Part shown: piece after piece, positions 28,086 to 38,696 of the stretch
Numbering within the stretch: the first letter of the stretch is position 1
How the letters are laid out: each line of letters starts with the position of its first letter
Assembly (NCBI RefSeq): GCF_021655615.1
Contig: NZ_AP025245.1
Span: 124,001 to 188,000 of the forward strand
DNA from: Acidianus sp. HS-5
GTDB taxonomy: Archaea > Thermoproteota > Thermoprotei_A > Sulfolobales > Sulfolobaceae
Reading direction: 5' to 3'
Length of the DNA stretch: 64,000 bases
Notes under the pieces: model-generated
Databases searched by the model: none
What the model was told of the DNA's origin: nothing
The model's input: only the letters and a program-made list of their open reading frames with translations
Made by a program: the position numbers and the translations under genes

Positions 28086-28448
28086 TTATATTATTAGTGG
28101 CAGTATAAATATCGCTAATAACAAATTAAATAGAACTATTAGCGTTACTATAACGTAAATTGTATTCTTTTGCATGGCAAATTGTATTATCCCCATTACC
28201 ACTCTAGCTACTGGAGTTGCGATTAGGACCATTAATCCTAGCAAGATAAAGTCTACTCCGTTTCCTTTCTTAATACCTCTGAAGACTTCTTCGGGTTTAA
28301 CTATGGACGTATTAAACCTCGAATTAGGCGACATTAGCTCTGAAAACTGGGGGCTTGTTGATAGTAAAACGAAACCTATTACTATTAACGAGATGCTAAT
28401 TATTACTCCTATTCGTAAAGTATAGCCTATTACGTCGTTCATATCCAT
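28086..28448 (-). CDS. DUF1634 membrane protein
   Basis: A 120-aa protein with three hydrophobic helices (IGVIISISLIVIGFVLLS, IKKGNGVDFILLGLMVLIAT, VIVTLIVLFNLLLAIFILPL). It matches DUF1634, a small partner of TauE/SafE-type transporters. It overlaps the TauE gene upstream by 10 bp, as usual for this pair, and probably forms a complex with it. Confidence 0.75.
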   Translation of the reverse strand: MDMNDVIGYTLRIGVIISISLIVIGFVLLSTSPQFSELMSPNSRFNTSIVKPEEVFRGIKKGNGVDFILLGLMVLIATPVARVVMGIIQFAMQKNTIYVIVTLIVLFNLLLAIFILPLII

Positions 28449-29296
28449 AAAGACACACCTCTAGCTATCATCTCTATTCCTAAAAATAATAATATTAGGA
28501 TAAAAATCAATCTAAGTCTTGTATTCCTAATTTTGACTAAAACTTTTGTTCCTAAATAAGAACCTATTATAACGCCTACCGCTGTTACGCCTGCTAAGGC
28601 AGGTTCTATATATCCAAATATCCAGTAGAGAGAACTACTTGTAGCTGCAGTTACTCCTATCATAAAATTACTGGTGGTAGTGCTAACTTTCAACGGTAAA
28701 TTCATGGCCCAGTCCATTCCTATTACTTTTAAAGCCCCACTCCCTATTCCTAAAAGTCCTGAAATTAGGCCCGCAAAGAACATTACTATTTCTCCTAGCC
28801 ACCACCTAACTCCGTAATACTTCACTTCCTTCCTTAAAGTCATGTCGTAATATTCACCTTGAAGCTGGAAGAGTCTAGTAGTCCAGTCTGGTTTCATAGG
28901 TCTTGGTAACTCTAGAGAACTTTTCTCTATTTGAGGATAAACTGAAGATAATATGACTGCACCGAAGATGATAAAGAGAATAAAGGATAAGTGATGTTCG
29001 TAAATGTAGTGAGCAAGTAAAGAGCCTATTATAGCTCCACCAGTAGTAGCGATCTCCAGCGACATTCCTATTCTTACGTTAGTTATCCTATCTTTAATGT
29101 AGGCACTCGCGGCTCCGCTAGATGTAGAAATTGTTGAGATCAAGCTAGCACCAGTAGCGTATGGTAACGGAATTCCTAAGAATAACGTATATATAGGTAC
29201 TAGTACTGTAGCACCTCCCAATCCTGTTAATGCTCCTAGAAATCCTGCAATTATACTTGAGACAAGCAATAAAATTAAAAACCCTACTTCTATCAT
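28439..29296 (-). CDS. TauE/SafE (TSUP) family sulfite/organosulfonate exporter
   Basis: A 285-aa transporter with about eight helices in two halves, each starting with a G-rich motif: GFLGALTGLGGATVLVPIYT near residue 20 and ISGLLGIGSGALKVIGM near 180. TSUP proteins move sulfite, sulfoacetate or related anions. Its place between the sulfur molybdoenzyme cluster and the Tat genes suggests export of sulfite or another sulfur anion, an inference from context. It is co-transcribed with the DUF1634 gene. Confidence 0.85.
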   Translation of the reverse strand: MIEVGFLILLLVSSIIAGFLGALTGLGGATVLVPIYTLFLGIPLPYATGASLISTISTSSGAASAYIKDRITNVRIGMSLEIATTGGAIIGSLLAHYIYEHHLSFILFIIFGAVILSSVYPQIEKSSLELPRPMKPDWTTRLFQLQGEYYDMTLRKEVKYYGVRWWLGEIVMFFAGLISGLLGIGSGALKVIGMDWAMNLPLKVSTTTSNFMIGVTAATSSSLYWIFGYIEPALAGVTAVGVIIGSYLGTKVLVKIRNTRLRLIFILILLFLGIEMIARGVSLWI

Positions 29297-29423
29297 AGTT
29301 AGAAGATTCTTCTTGATATTTTATAAAACTAAACATTTAGAAAGTATATTTTTATCATTTCCCTTGTTAAAATTAGACCAAAAATCTGAAAACTACGTTA
29401 ATTCTAATGAAACAAAAGGTGGA

Positions 29424-30251
29424 TTAAATTTTAGTTTTATTTAATGATCTTTTTTCTATTATTTTTGCTGTTCCAACTCCTGCAAAGTATAGTATGGATA
29501 ATATTATTCCTATTACAGTTTCAATTACTCCTCCTGTAGTTCCTGGTGAAATTGTCCAGGCTATGATGAATGCTCCTAAAACTCCCCAGCGCCAGTTCTT
29601 CCTCCAACTATCAGCCTTAACAACTTTAACGTAAGTTAAACCGGCCATAACTAAGGGGTATTCAAAAGCGATACCGGTAACCAGCATTAAGGAAACTACT
29701 GTTGAAACAAAAGCCCTCAAACTAAGTGTAGGCTCAACACCGAGAGCAGAAGTATACAAAAGAACAAACTTCATCATTAAAGGAATAATAATAAAATAAG
29801 CAAAAAGAGAACCGGCAAGGAAGAGTAAAATGGCCGGTGTAATTGTGTATTTTATCACTCTCTTCTCGTGTTCATATAAGCCTGGAGAAACAAATCCCCA
29901 GAACTCTTTAAGGAAAATCGGTAATGAAATAAATATTGAAAGATAAAAGGAAACGTAAGCTGAAGCATAGAGCGGATCAAAAGGATTTAAATTTATCAGT
30001 TTAAGTTGTGGAGGTAACTCGTGGTGGATGAAAAATAACATTAACTCGTCCGCAAAACTGTGAAACAAGTTAGGGTAAATTATAGGAATAATATGACCGG
30101 AAATTGACACAGTAGTATAACCGAAAGCAAAAAATATTATGAAAGCAATAACTAACGTTATGAATGCTTTCCTTAATCTGCTAGCTAATTCTGCCAAGTG
30201 AGAAAGCAATGGTCTTTCTTCATTCTTTTGTAGTTCAGTTCTTTCTGTCAC
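29424..30251 (-). CDS. tatC: Twin-arginine translocase subunit TatC
   Basis: Six-helix core of the Tat protein exporter; it recognises the twin-arginine signal of folded cofactor proteins. Typical elements are HLAELASRLRKAFITLVIAF at residues 19-38, FLKEFWGFVSPGLYEHEKRV (about 115-135) and the F-E-P-like IAFEYPLVM near 200. The upstream TatA gene overlaps it by 17 bp. Substrates in this window include the molybdoenzyme large subunit and the Rieske protein. Confidence 0.93.
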   Translation of the reverse strand: MTERTELQKNEERPLLSHLAELASRLRKAFITLVIAFIIFFAFGYTTVSISGHIIPIIYPNLFHSFADELMLFFIHHELPPQLKLINLNPFDPLYASAYVSFYLSIFISLPIFLKEFWGFVSPGLYEHEKRVIKYTITPAILLFLAGSLFAYFIIIPLMMKFVLLYTSALGVEPTLSLRAFVSTVVSLMLVTGIAFEYPLVMAGLTYVKVVKADSWRKNWRWGVLGAFIIAWTISPGTTGGVIETVIGIILSILYFAGVGTAKIIEKRSLNKTKI

Positions 30252-30567
30252 TATTCTTCAGCCTCTCTAATTCACTCTGTAGTCTTTTTATTTCATCCTC
30301 TAGCTGTTCAATCTTATGATCATTAGTTTGCTGGTGATATGGTTTAATAATAGGAGCATCTGACAAATCTTTTTTAATAGAATTAGAAACTTCTCCGGTT
30401 TCATTTAGTTCCCTCATAAATTCTTGCCTAAAGTCTTCTTGCTTTTTTTTCATTTCCTCAAGTGTTTTACCCAAATTCCTTATTGTGCCGCCTACGTCCT
30501 TTTGTCCAGCTAATAAGAGTATTGCTACAAGTATTATAATTGCTGCGTCAGATATATTACCTAGCAT
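30235..30567 (-). CDS. TatA/TatB-type translocase subunit, atypical
   Basis: A 110-aa protein with an N-terminal helix (AAIIILVAILLLAGQKDVGG), an amphipathic helix and a long coiled-coil tail (KIEQLEDEIKRLQSELERLK). The usual F-G-P/T-K hinge is replaced by AGQKDVG, which may indicate a TatB-like role. It overlaps tatC by 17 bp and sits 62 bp after the canonical tatA. Confidence 0.75.
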   Translation of the reverse strand: MLGNISDAAIIILVAILLLAGQKDVGGTIRNLGKTLEEMKKKQEDFRQEFMRELNETGEVSNSIKKDLSDAPIIKPYHQQTNDHKIEQLEDEIKRLQSELERLKNSDRKN

Positions 30568-30629
30568 TTAAACCACCACATAAAATAAAAATTGATTTAA
30601 AGCATAAAACATTAACTTTATTTTACTTT

Positions 30630-30935
30630 TTATTGTGTTTGCTTTTGGTTCTTTAATTGCTCTAATTGTTTTTGCAAATCTTGTATTTGCTTCTCTAAGT
30701 CTGAGGCCTTATCTGTATTTGATTGAACTTGATTTGATTGAACCTGAGGCTGTTGAGTTTGTTGCTGTTGTAACTGCTGTGCTTCTAACTCTGCCTCAAG
30801 TCTTCCTTTCTTGAACTCTCCTACTGCTTTACCCATTGATCTAAATAGCTCGGGAATCTTACTTGTACCGAAGAACAATACAAGAGCTACTATAATTACT
30901 ATTGCTATATCGCTAGGTTGTAATGCGCTAAACAT
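30630..30935 (-). CDS. tatA: Twin-arginine translocase pore subunit TatA
   Basis: A 101-aa protein. The membrane helix IAIVIIVALVLFFGTSKIPE carries the FG-hinge. The amphipathic helix LFRSMGKAVGEFKKG follows, and then a glutamine-rich coiled-coil tail (LQQQQTQQPQVQ, LEKQIQDLQKQLEQLK). First gene of the tatA-tatA-tatC operon. Confidence 0.9.
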   Translation of the reverse strand: MFSALQPSDIAIVIIVALVLFFGTSKIPELFRSMGKAVGEFKKGRLEAELEAQQLQQQQTQQPQVQSNQVQSNTDKASDLEKQIQDLQKQLEQLKNQKQTQ

Positions 30936-31167
30936 TTCTTTCGCCTTAAAATATAACTTTTCCTCGCAGTTTATAAATTTTGCCTAAATTAAGTACCATA
31001 AGTTCCTTATTTTAAGTATATAGTACTAAAAGGTTTGATTGCTTAAATAAATAAAAAAATCTATAAAAATAGTTACTTATTTGAAAATTAACAGGGTTAA
31101 TTTGGTATTTATATCTGTCATAAAGGATGGTTTTTTAGGGTAAAATTCCATATTTTAATGATTAACT

Positions 31168-31671
31168 ATGTGCGATTTAAAATTTGGAAAGATTGAGAGA
31201 CCTATCCTCGATGACAAGGTAGTACTGTTAAGGAAAGAGTTTTTCGATAAGCTTTCAGATGAGAAATTCATGTACGTCTTATCTACTCATGATAGAGGGA
31301 GTTTGAGCAAGAGTTACTTTTACTTAATTGTTGATAAACTAAGGGAATCTGGATTATTAATGGATAACGCTGTGTCTTTCAGCGCAGTATTGCCTTTTAA
31401 AGCAAGCAGTGAAGGAATTTGGTTCGCAGACGGTTTGTTATATAGGAGAGACAAGGAATTATTTTATATTAATATGGAATCTGATAGACTGTCGTGCGAA
31501 TCATGTCCGATCTTTTCTCACTGTATTTATGCAATAAAAACTATAGCTAAAGACCGTGATATACCTTTGATTAAAGAAAATCCTAGGGAAGAATGGAAGC
31601 TAATAATTGATTCTTTTAAAAAGGAATTTGGAGTAAAGGTAGCTTCTTTAAAAATATTATCTTTTAAATAA
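31168..31671 (+). CDS. Cys-motif protein with helix-turn-helix-like segment, paralogue A (flanks cbs/sox cluster)
   Basis: A 167-aa protein of unrecognised family. Residues 30-70 (FMYVLSTHDRGSLSKSYFYL, then VDKLRESGLL) look like a winged-helix region. A Cys motif CESCPIFSHCIYAIKTIA sits near residues 110-127. The same plan (SKSYYYYILDYMKKIGL, then CTTCPVFAECVYGIKRIA) is found in the protein at 38697-39233. The two genes bracket the whole Cbs-Sox-radical SAM block. A redox- or metal-sensing regulator is my inference; the motif C-x2-C-P-x4-C could hold Zn or an FeS cluster. Confidence 0.7.
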   Translation: MCDLKFGKIERPILDDKVVLLRKEFFDKLSDEKFMYVLSTHDRGSLSKSYFYLIVDKLRESGLLMDNAVSFSAVLPFKASSEGIWFADGLLYRRDKELFYINMESDRLSCESCPIFSHCIYAIKTIAKDRDIPLIKENPREEWKLIIDSFKKEFGVKVASLKILSFK

Positions 31672-31806
31672 TTGTGTATCTCCATTATCTTTTATATTGT
31701 GTTTTTTATAAAAAATATAATAACTTTAAATTATCTTATCAAAATAATCAGTCCAACGTTTTATCCTTATTACGCAGAAGAACGCTTTTCATCATGTGAA
31801 TTTAAA

Positions 31807-33159
<1,353 letters not shown>

Positions 33160-33166
33160 TACACCC

Positions 33167-34102
33167 TTGACGTACATAAAAGTTTTTTCAATTTTTTTAG
33201 CAATATCTTCTGTATTAGCCTTTCTTTTTGAATTTATTTTTCCAATTTCTTATCTTCCGATAACTTTTCCATATGAAGGATTAGTGGACTACTTAGGCGT
33301 TGCAGGACTTTATATGGAAGTAGTATTTTTAGGTCTCATTGCAATATCGCTTTCTAATAAGGTAAGATCTTTATTACCTTTAGGTTTAGCGTTGATAATA
33401 TCTCCTGCGTTGGACTTATTTCATAATTACTCTCTTTCTCCTTATTGGTCTTTGTTAGAAATAATTTTAGCACTACTAGGAGTAGCTTCGCTTATAGAGG
33501 TTACTATAAAGTCTAATAGGAGAACGTTATTATTCTTACCAACATTAATAATGGTAATTTTAACTACTTATGCAGGAATAGACGTGGTATTTTTACATGG
33601 TGATTTAGTTATATGTTATCTTTACGTGTTAATAGCTTCGTTAGTAGGGATCACTACCTATGCGGTAATTTATAATAAGATAGTATCTAAAAGGGCGATG
33701 ATATCTTACATTGCAGCAATTCCAGGTTTATTCGTATTCCTTCCATTGTATTTTGTAGTAGTCAACAATAGATTCCTTGAAATAATCATGAACATGGTTA
33801 TACCTTCGGCTTTCGGTATAACGCTCTATAATCCCTATCTTTTGCCGTTACTTCTTATTGTACTAAGTGTGTCGATCTATAGTGTAATTTTGCTTGCAAT
33901 AAAGGGAAATGGGTATGCGGGACTAGGATACTTTATAATATTAACTACGGTGTTTCAAGCTATAACAGGATTTCACTTGTTACTTTACTTACTGGCTCCT
34001 TTCATAGGATTTTCTATATTAAATTATAAAGAAATTGGGAACGGAAGGACTATTATGGACGATCTAAAGAAATTAGTCCAACGTTTAAGCCTTAATACTT
34101 AA
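33167..34102 (+). CDS. cbsB: CbsB, hydrophobic partner of cytochrome b558/566
   Basis: A 311-aa polytopic membrane protein with nine to ten hydrophobic helices and few charged loops. No enzyme motif is seen. Position directly after cbsA and before soxL is as in the Sulfolobus acidocaldarius cluster, where CbsB forms a complex with CbsA. The C-terminal tail (MDDLKKLVQRLSLN) is cytoplasmic. Confidence 0.82.
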   Translation: MTYIKVFSIFLAISSVLAFLFEFIFPISYLPITFPYEGLVDYLGVAGLYMEVVFLGLIAISLSNKVRSLLPLGLALIISPALDLFHNYSLSPYWSLLEIILALLGVASLIEVTIKSNRRTLLFLPTLIMVILTTYAGIDVVFLHGDLVICYLYVLIASLVGITTYAVIYNKIVSKRAMISYIAAIPGLFVFLPLYFVVVNNRFLEIIMNMVIPSAFGITLYNPYLLPLLLIVLSVSIYSVILLAIKGNGYAGLGYFIILTTVFQAITGFHLLLYLLAPFIGFSILNYKEIGNGRTIMDDLKKLVQRLSLNT

Positions 34103-34126
34103 GATACGAATTTTTTGTTGACCATA

Positions 34127-35104
34127 ATGATAAAGTTTAAACTAAACAAAGACGAGAAACCCATACTTTCTCCTAGTGACTTTTACTTTATAAGCAAGCT
34201 TTTAGCTAAAATGAGGAACCCTAAGACTAGATTTGATTCCAGAGAGTTCGTAAAAAAGGGTGATGACTATCTATACGATTATGTGAATAAGAATGTAGGT
34301 GGTATAGACGAGGGGAGGAGGAACTTCCTTAAAGGTCTTGTAATAGGTATAGGAGCAGCTGCAGTCATAGGTTTAATTCCTGGTCTAAGAGTTTTAGAGC
34401 CTCCACAAGTAGCAGCAATAAGCGGTTTCCCTAAGACGCTCTTAGTTGATTCTTCCGGATCTCCAATACTTGCTTCGAAGATTCCAGTTAATAGCCCAAT
34501 AATTACAATTTATGAGTATCCATTAAGTGGTGAACCAAACTTCCTGCTCAACTTAGGTGACTCTTCTGGAAAGCCAGTAAAAGTATCTCCAGCTACTGTA
34601 GTCGTACCCCAAACTGGAGATAAATACACTTGGCCAGGAGGAGTAGGGCCTAATGGATCAATAGTTTCTTACAGTGCGATTTGCCAACATCTAGGCTGTA
34701 AACCTCCTTATATTCACTTCTATCCTCCTAACCATGTTAACTCTGCACAAGAATCTGCTCCAGAGCCCGACACGTTAACTCCGCAGGCAGTATCTGCAGC
34801 ACAAAGCAATCACGTCCCAGCAATATTCCACTGCGATTGTCACGGTTCTACTTACGATCCATATCACGGTGCACAACCATTAACTGGACCGACAGTTAGG
34901 CCACTTCCTGCAACTCTTTTAGAGTGGGATAGTTCTACTGATTATCTATACGCTATAGGTAGTTTAGGTGTTGGTATTTATCCTACGGGTTCAAACGGTG
35001 TACCGTCCAAAGATCCTAAAAGTGATTTGGGAGCAAGTTTCGGTACTTCTGTAGGGACAAAGAGCACAGTGAAGGACACAGAAAATCCATTCAGTAGCAG
35101 TTAG
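34127..35104 (+). CDS. soxL: Rieske iron-sulfur protein (SoxL type)
   Basis: About 325 aa. A twin-arginine motif GRRNFLKGLVIGIGAAAVIG starts near residue 65, followed by a membrane helix, so the protein is Tat-exported and N-terminally anchored. Rieske ligands are CQHLGC (about 185) and CDCHGSTYD (about 237). Preferred start is ATG 34127; a TTG at 34115 is in frame. It takes electrons from quinol together with the cytochrome b encoded next. The soxN gene starts 11 bp later. Confidence 0.92.
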   Translation: MIKFKLNKDEKPILSPSDFYFISKLLAKMRNPKTRFDSREFVKKGDDYLYDYVNKNVGGIDEGRRNFLKGLVIGIGAAAVIGLIPGLRVLEPPQVAAISGFPKTLLVDSSGSPILASKIPVNSPIITIYEYPLSGEPNFLLNLGDSSGKPVKVSPATVVVPQTGDKYTWPGGVGPNGSIVSYSAICQHLGCKPPYIHFYPPNHVNSAQESAPEPDTLTPQAVSAAQSNHVPAIFHCDCHGSTYDPYHGAQPLTGPTVRPLPATLLEWDSSTDYLYAIGSLGVGIYPTGSNGVPSKDPKSDLGASFGTSVGTKSTVKDTENPFSSS

Positions 35105-35114
35105 GTGATAATTA

Positions 35115-36770
35115 ATGAGTGTGACAAAGAGGATCTCCGATTGGTTTAATGATAGATTGAAATTAGACGAGTTACCCTTTTTTAGAACTCCAGACTACAT
35201 GTATCATGTTAGTGATTGGTTAGGTGCATTAGTAGCTGCAGCTTTTATCTATACAGTAATCTCTGGTCTTATCTTACTTTTATACTATAACCCAGACGAA
35301 GGTTATGACTCTACTCAACTTATAATTAATACTGTTCCATATGGTTCAGTTTTCCTTTATAGTCATTTATACGGAGCATATGCAATGATTATTCTTGCGT
35401 ATATTCATATGTTTAGAAATTATTTTGTTGGAGCATACAAAAAGCCTAGAGAGTTACTATGGATATTAGGAGTATTTTTACTAGCGTTAACAATGGGTGC
35501 TTCCTTCTTTGGTTACAGTCTAATAGGAGATGTTCTGGCGACAAGCGCTGTTGATGTGGGAGCAGGAATAATAGAATCCATACCTGGTATGCAATGGCTA
35601 GTCCCATTCCTCTTTGGGAATTATGATACCGGACAGTACGGAAGAGTATTAGCTTGGCACATTATTTTCGTGGCATTAATAGGTCTGCTTTTCGTATTTC
35701 ATTTCTTCCTTGCAGAGTCATACGGTATGTTGCCATCTAGGAAAGTAAAAAGCAAAGCTCCAGCAGTTTATACGAGAGAGGAATGGATGAAGTTTAATCC
35801 GTGGTGGCCTAGGAACTTCATTTACATGTTGTCCTTAATATTGATGACTTGGGGCTTCATTCTCATTATTCCTAACGCACTAGCTTACTTAAACGGATTA
35901 CCACAATACTATAACCCATTCCTCAATCCAAAGCCTGCACCTCCGCCATCTAGTCCTTTAGCGGCAACAGTAACCACATATCCACCGTGGTTCTTCCTGT
36001 TCTTCTATAAGATAGCAGACTTCAGCAGTTGTGTAATGTTAGATTTAGCAATAGGTGCTATCATTCCTTTAGTGTATATGATCTTATTACCATTCCTAGA
36101 TAGGTCAGAGGAATTACACCCCATGAGGAGGAAGATATTTACTGGAATAGGCATATTGATGATAGCATATTTAGTGCAAACTACATTATGGGGAGACATT
36201 GCCCCAGGTATACCGGTACCTTTCAAGTGTCAAGTAGTTGCTCTATTACCTCCTGCAGTTATTATAGCTATAGGACTATGGTTGATTCCAACAAAGAAGA
36301 ATGGTGGAGTAAGTAAAGTTACCAAGACAGTCTCTAATATAGGGAAAGCATTAGCACCTCTATTAATCCTAGGTTTTGCAGTTGTTGCTTTACTCTTCGT
36401 AGGAGGGTTAGCAGAATTCGTCAACTATCCTTCCTTGACAACGTTAGCAGTACTCATACCTATAGCTTCACTCTTCGTGATAGGAGCAAAAAGGATTGCT
36501 CCGTTCATCTTGCGCATGGAACAGACTTCATCAGCTACTCCTTCCGTATCAAGCAAGCTGGAGACTAAAAAGAAGTTAGCTCAGTACATTATCATAGTAC
36601 TGTTCGTGTTAAGCTTAGTATTAATGGGCACTATATGGACTATACCGCCAACTGGATATGAGTCCAATATGTTCGGAGTGGATCTAGGCTTAATCTTCGT
36701 AATGTGGGGAGAAGCGGTCTCGTTATATCATTACGTAGTATATAAGAAGCCAAATGAGTCCGAGGAGTAA
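35115..36770 (+). CDS. soxN: Cytochrome b of the archaeal bc1-like complex (SoxN)
   Basis: A 551-aa di-heme cytochrome b. The bis-His pairs are visible: SHLYGAYAMIILAYIHMF and WHIIFVALIGLLFVFHFF, each His-x13-His. The Q-site loop with PPWFFL near residue 295 resembles the PEWY region. The N-terminal core has eight helices and a C-terminal extension has four to five more (about 360-550). It oxidises caldariella-type quinol with SoxL and the Cbs proteins. Gene order cbsA-cbsB-soxL-soxN is close to the S. acidocaldarius cluster. Confidence 0.93.
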   Translation: MSVTKRISDWFNDRLKLDELPFFRTPDYMYHVSDWLGALVAAAFIYTVISGLILLLYYNPDEGYDSTQLIINTVPYGSVFLYSHLYGAYAMIILAYIHMFRNYFVGAYKKPRELLWILGVFLLALTMGASFFGYSLIGDVLATSAVDVGAGIIESIPGMQWLVPFLFGNYDTGQYGRVLAWHIIFVALIGLLFVFHFFLAESYGMLPSRKVKSKAPAVYTREEWMKFNPWWPRNFIYMLSLILMTWGFILIIPNALAYLNGLPQYYNPFLNPKPAPPPSSPLAATVTTYPPWFFLFFYKIADFSSCVMLDLAIGAIIPLVYMILLPFLDRSEELHPMRRKIFTGIGILMIAYLVQTTLWGDIAPGIPVPFKCQVVALLPPAVIIAIGLWLIPTKKNGGVSKVTKTVSNIGKALAPLLILGFAVVALLFVGGLAEFVNYPSLTTLAVLIPIASLFVIGAKRIAPFILRMEQTSSATPSVSSKLETKKKLAQYIIIVLFVLSLVLMGTIWTIPPTGYESNMFGVDLGLIFVMWGEAVSLYHYVVYKKPNESEE

Positions 36771-36790
36771 AGTTATTTTATTTTTTCTCA
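36771..36790 (+). terminator. T-rich stretch after soxN
   Basis: AGTTATTTTATTTTTTCTCA follows the soxN stop codon. The run of T suggests at least partial termination before the small gene at 36803. Confidence 0.3.
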
Positions 36791-36802
36791 TAATTATTAC
36801 AC

Positions 36803-37096
36803 ATGATTAATGTTGGTCTTTATTATAAGGTAAAACCGGGTCATGAGAGTGAGTTTGAGGAGATCTTCAAGAAGGTTGTTGACGTGTTAAAGTCTTCTAA
36901 TGTTGGTTTTATTGATGGTAAGCTTTACAAGAACGTTGATAATCCCAGTGAGTACTTAATTTATAGTGAGTGGAAGGATTTAGAATCCTTCAGGAAGTTC
37001 ATGCTAAGCAGGGATTTTAAATCAACCACAGATTACGGTAAACAAATAATTGAAGGAAGACCGTACCACAGAATATTCCAAGAAATAAACACATAA
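36803..37096 (+). CDS. ABM-fold small protein downstream of soxN (OdsN-like by position)
   Basis: A 97-aa ferredoxin-like fold of the antibiotic-biosynthesis monooxygenase type: MINVGLYYKVKPGHESEFEE, SEWKDLESFRKFMLSRDFK. Related proteins bind heme or quinol-like aromatic rings as dimers. In S. acidocaldarius a small protein, odsN, follows soxN, and this gene has the same place. Identity with OdsN is a positional inference. It lies 32 bp behind soxN. Confidence 0.7.
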   Translation: MINVGLYYKVKPGHESEFEEIFKKVVDVLKSSNVGFIDGKLYKNVDNPSEYLIYSEWKDLESFRKFMLSRDFKSTTDYGKQIIEGRPYHRIFQEINT

Positions 37097-37181
37097 AAAA
37101 GACAAATCATTTTTACGTAATAATTTTTTGTATCTCCTTTTTCTTAATAAACTATGTAAAGAATATTATATATCTAATAAA

Positions 37182-37256
37182 ATGATGAAACGTGAGGAGG
37201 TAATAATTTCCGATATTTCTTTAACAAGGTTATATGGATATCCTCTTAGACTCTAG
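37182..37256 (+). CDS. Micro-ORF (24 codons) directly upstream of the radical SAM gene, candidate peptide
   Basis: ATG at 37182 followed by ATG 37185, ending at TAG 37254-37256, C-terminal sequence [13 protein letters not shown] Tyr/Arg-rich tail is a plausible substrate for a SPASM-type maturase. It overlaps the alternative upstream start (37234) of the radical SAM frame. A 24-codon ORF also arises easily by chance in AT-rich DNA, so this is a candidate only. Confidence 0.2.
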   Translation: MMKREEVIISDISLTRLYGYPLRL

Positions 37257-37383
37257 TTCTCTAAAAATAAGATTATCGTGTGATAATTCTTCATATGCAG
37301 AGAAAAGTAGTAAAGTTGGAAAGAAAAATAGGAAGATGCGGATACTCTCCTTCGTGGGGAGAATAAAGGAGGGAGAGAATAAA

Positions 37384-38574
37384 ATGTTATCTAAATACAA
37401 TATTTTTCTTGATGATTATAAAATCATGTTTAATACGTTGACCGGTTATGCGATAAGGTTAACTGACGATGAAATGGAGAAATTAAAGCAAGGAGAAGTT
37501 CCTGAAGAGTTAAAGGGTGTGATAGAAGAAGGCTTTTCAGCTACTTTTGATGAATTCTTGCAAAAATTTAAGAAGGAAGTTCTAGAGCCCACGTTATTGC
37601 TAACTTATAGATGTAACTTCGATTGTGTTTACTGTTTTCAGAAGGCTTTTAGGAATAATTCTTCCGTTAGCGATAAAGTTGTAAGGGGATTTCTAAAATA
37701 TACTAGAACTCATGCTAACGGGAGAAAAGTTAAGGTAACGTACTTTGGAGGAGAACCTTTGCTAGAGTTAAAGAGAATAAAGGAAATTTCAACTCAACTT
37801 TCTGACTTGAAGTATTCATTCAGTATAGTGACTAATGGTTCTCTTCTGACTAGGCATGTCTTCGATGAGTTAAAGAGTTTAGGATTAACTCATGTGCAAA
37901 TAACTTTAGATGGTCCAAGAGAAGTTCACGATAAAAGGAGGTACTTTGTAGGAGGGAGAGGGTCTTATGGCGTGATATTGAAAAATTTAAAGGAAATTCA
38001 AGATGAAGTAAACGTAGTTTTAAGAGTAAATATCGATATAAATAATCTTGAGTCTTTCAGAGATCTTTTGAGGGATCTAAAACAAAACGGGATAAACAAG
38101 GTAAGGCTAGATCCTCACTTAGTTCACGATAACGTGTTTAGGAATGAATACTGGGATTATACTTTTCCTAAGGATGAGGAAGGTGAAATCTTAGTCAAAT
38201 TATGGGAAACGGCTAAAGACGAGGGATTTGAAATACCTCAAGACGTGTTTAGACTAGGTTTATGTGTTGCTCATTTTGATGAAGATATTGTAGTAGATCC
38301 TGCAGGAAATATCTATCCATGTTGGGCTTTTACTGGAAATCCTCTTTACGTAAAAGGTTACCTTACTGAAGATGGAGACGTTGTACTTCATGAGAAACTT
38401 TCAAGCCAAAGGGCATTAAACTTGTGGAAGAAGTGTAAGGATTGTCCTTATATGCCTCTCTGCATTGGCGGTTGTAGGTTCTTTTCTGTACTTAACAGAA
38501 AGGACTTTGACGGAATAGACTGCAGGAAGAAAAGTTATGAATCTATTATGAAATTGTTAAAATATTTTGTCTAG
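37384..38574 (+). CDS. Radical SAM/SPASM enzyme
   Basis: About 396 aa from ATG 37384, which is preceded by a good ribosome binding site (GGAGGG, about 13 nt upstream). An in-frame ATG at 37234 would add 50 residues. Cluster I ligands C77, C81 and C84 (CNFDCVYC) are followed by YFGGEPLL. The C-terminal SPASM domain has the Cys series CVAHFDED...YPCWAF...[14 protein letters not shown]...DC for auxiliary FeS clusters. The N-terminal 65 residues resemble the leader-binding region of peptide maturases. Such enzymes modify small peptides, activate sulfatases or act on heme precursors. The respiratory cluster next door makes a peptide or heme-protein target attractive but unproven. Confidence 0.85.
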   Translation: MLSKYNIFLDDYKIMFNTLTGYAIRLTDDEMEKLKQGEVPEELKGVIEEGFSATFDEFLQKFKKEVLEPTLLLTYRCNFDCVYCFQKAFRNNSSVSDKVVRGFLKYTRTHANGRKVKVTYFGGEPLLELKRIKEISTQLSDLKYSFSIVTNGSLLTRHVFDELKSLGLTHVQITLDGPREVHDKRRYFVGGRGSYGVILKNLKEIQDEVNVVLRVNIDINNLESFRDLLRDLKQNGINKVRLDPHLVHDNVFRNEYWDYTFPKDEEGEILVKLWETAKDEGFEIPQDVFRLGLCVAHFDEDIVVDPAGNIYPCWAFTGNPLYVKGYLTEDGDVVLHEKLSSQRALNLWKKCKDCPYMPLCIGGCRFFSVLNRKDFDGIDCRKKSYESIMKLLKYFV

Positions 38575-38696
38575 TTTACCTAGTTTTTTACTTTTTCTTA
38601 TAACATTGAATAAAAATGTTAAAGGTTGTTAATAGTATATGCCTTGGACTTTTCTTGGAAATATTTTTAGAGATGCACGTTAATTCCTTTATCAAG

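Noticed and set aside
31672..31806. N-terminal extension of cbsA from an upstream start
   Set aside because: The true signal peptide begins at ATG 31807; the upstream 45 residues do not look like a leader and the promoter-like AT-rich region lies within them.
38616..38696. N-terminal extension of the Cys-motif protein B
   Set aside because: The paralogue at 31168 starts with MCDLKF, matching MCDYKI at 38697; the extra hydrophobic 27 residues have no counterpart.
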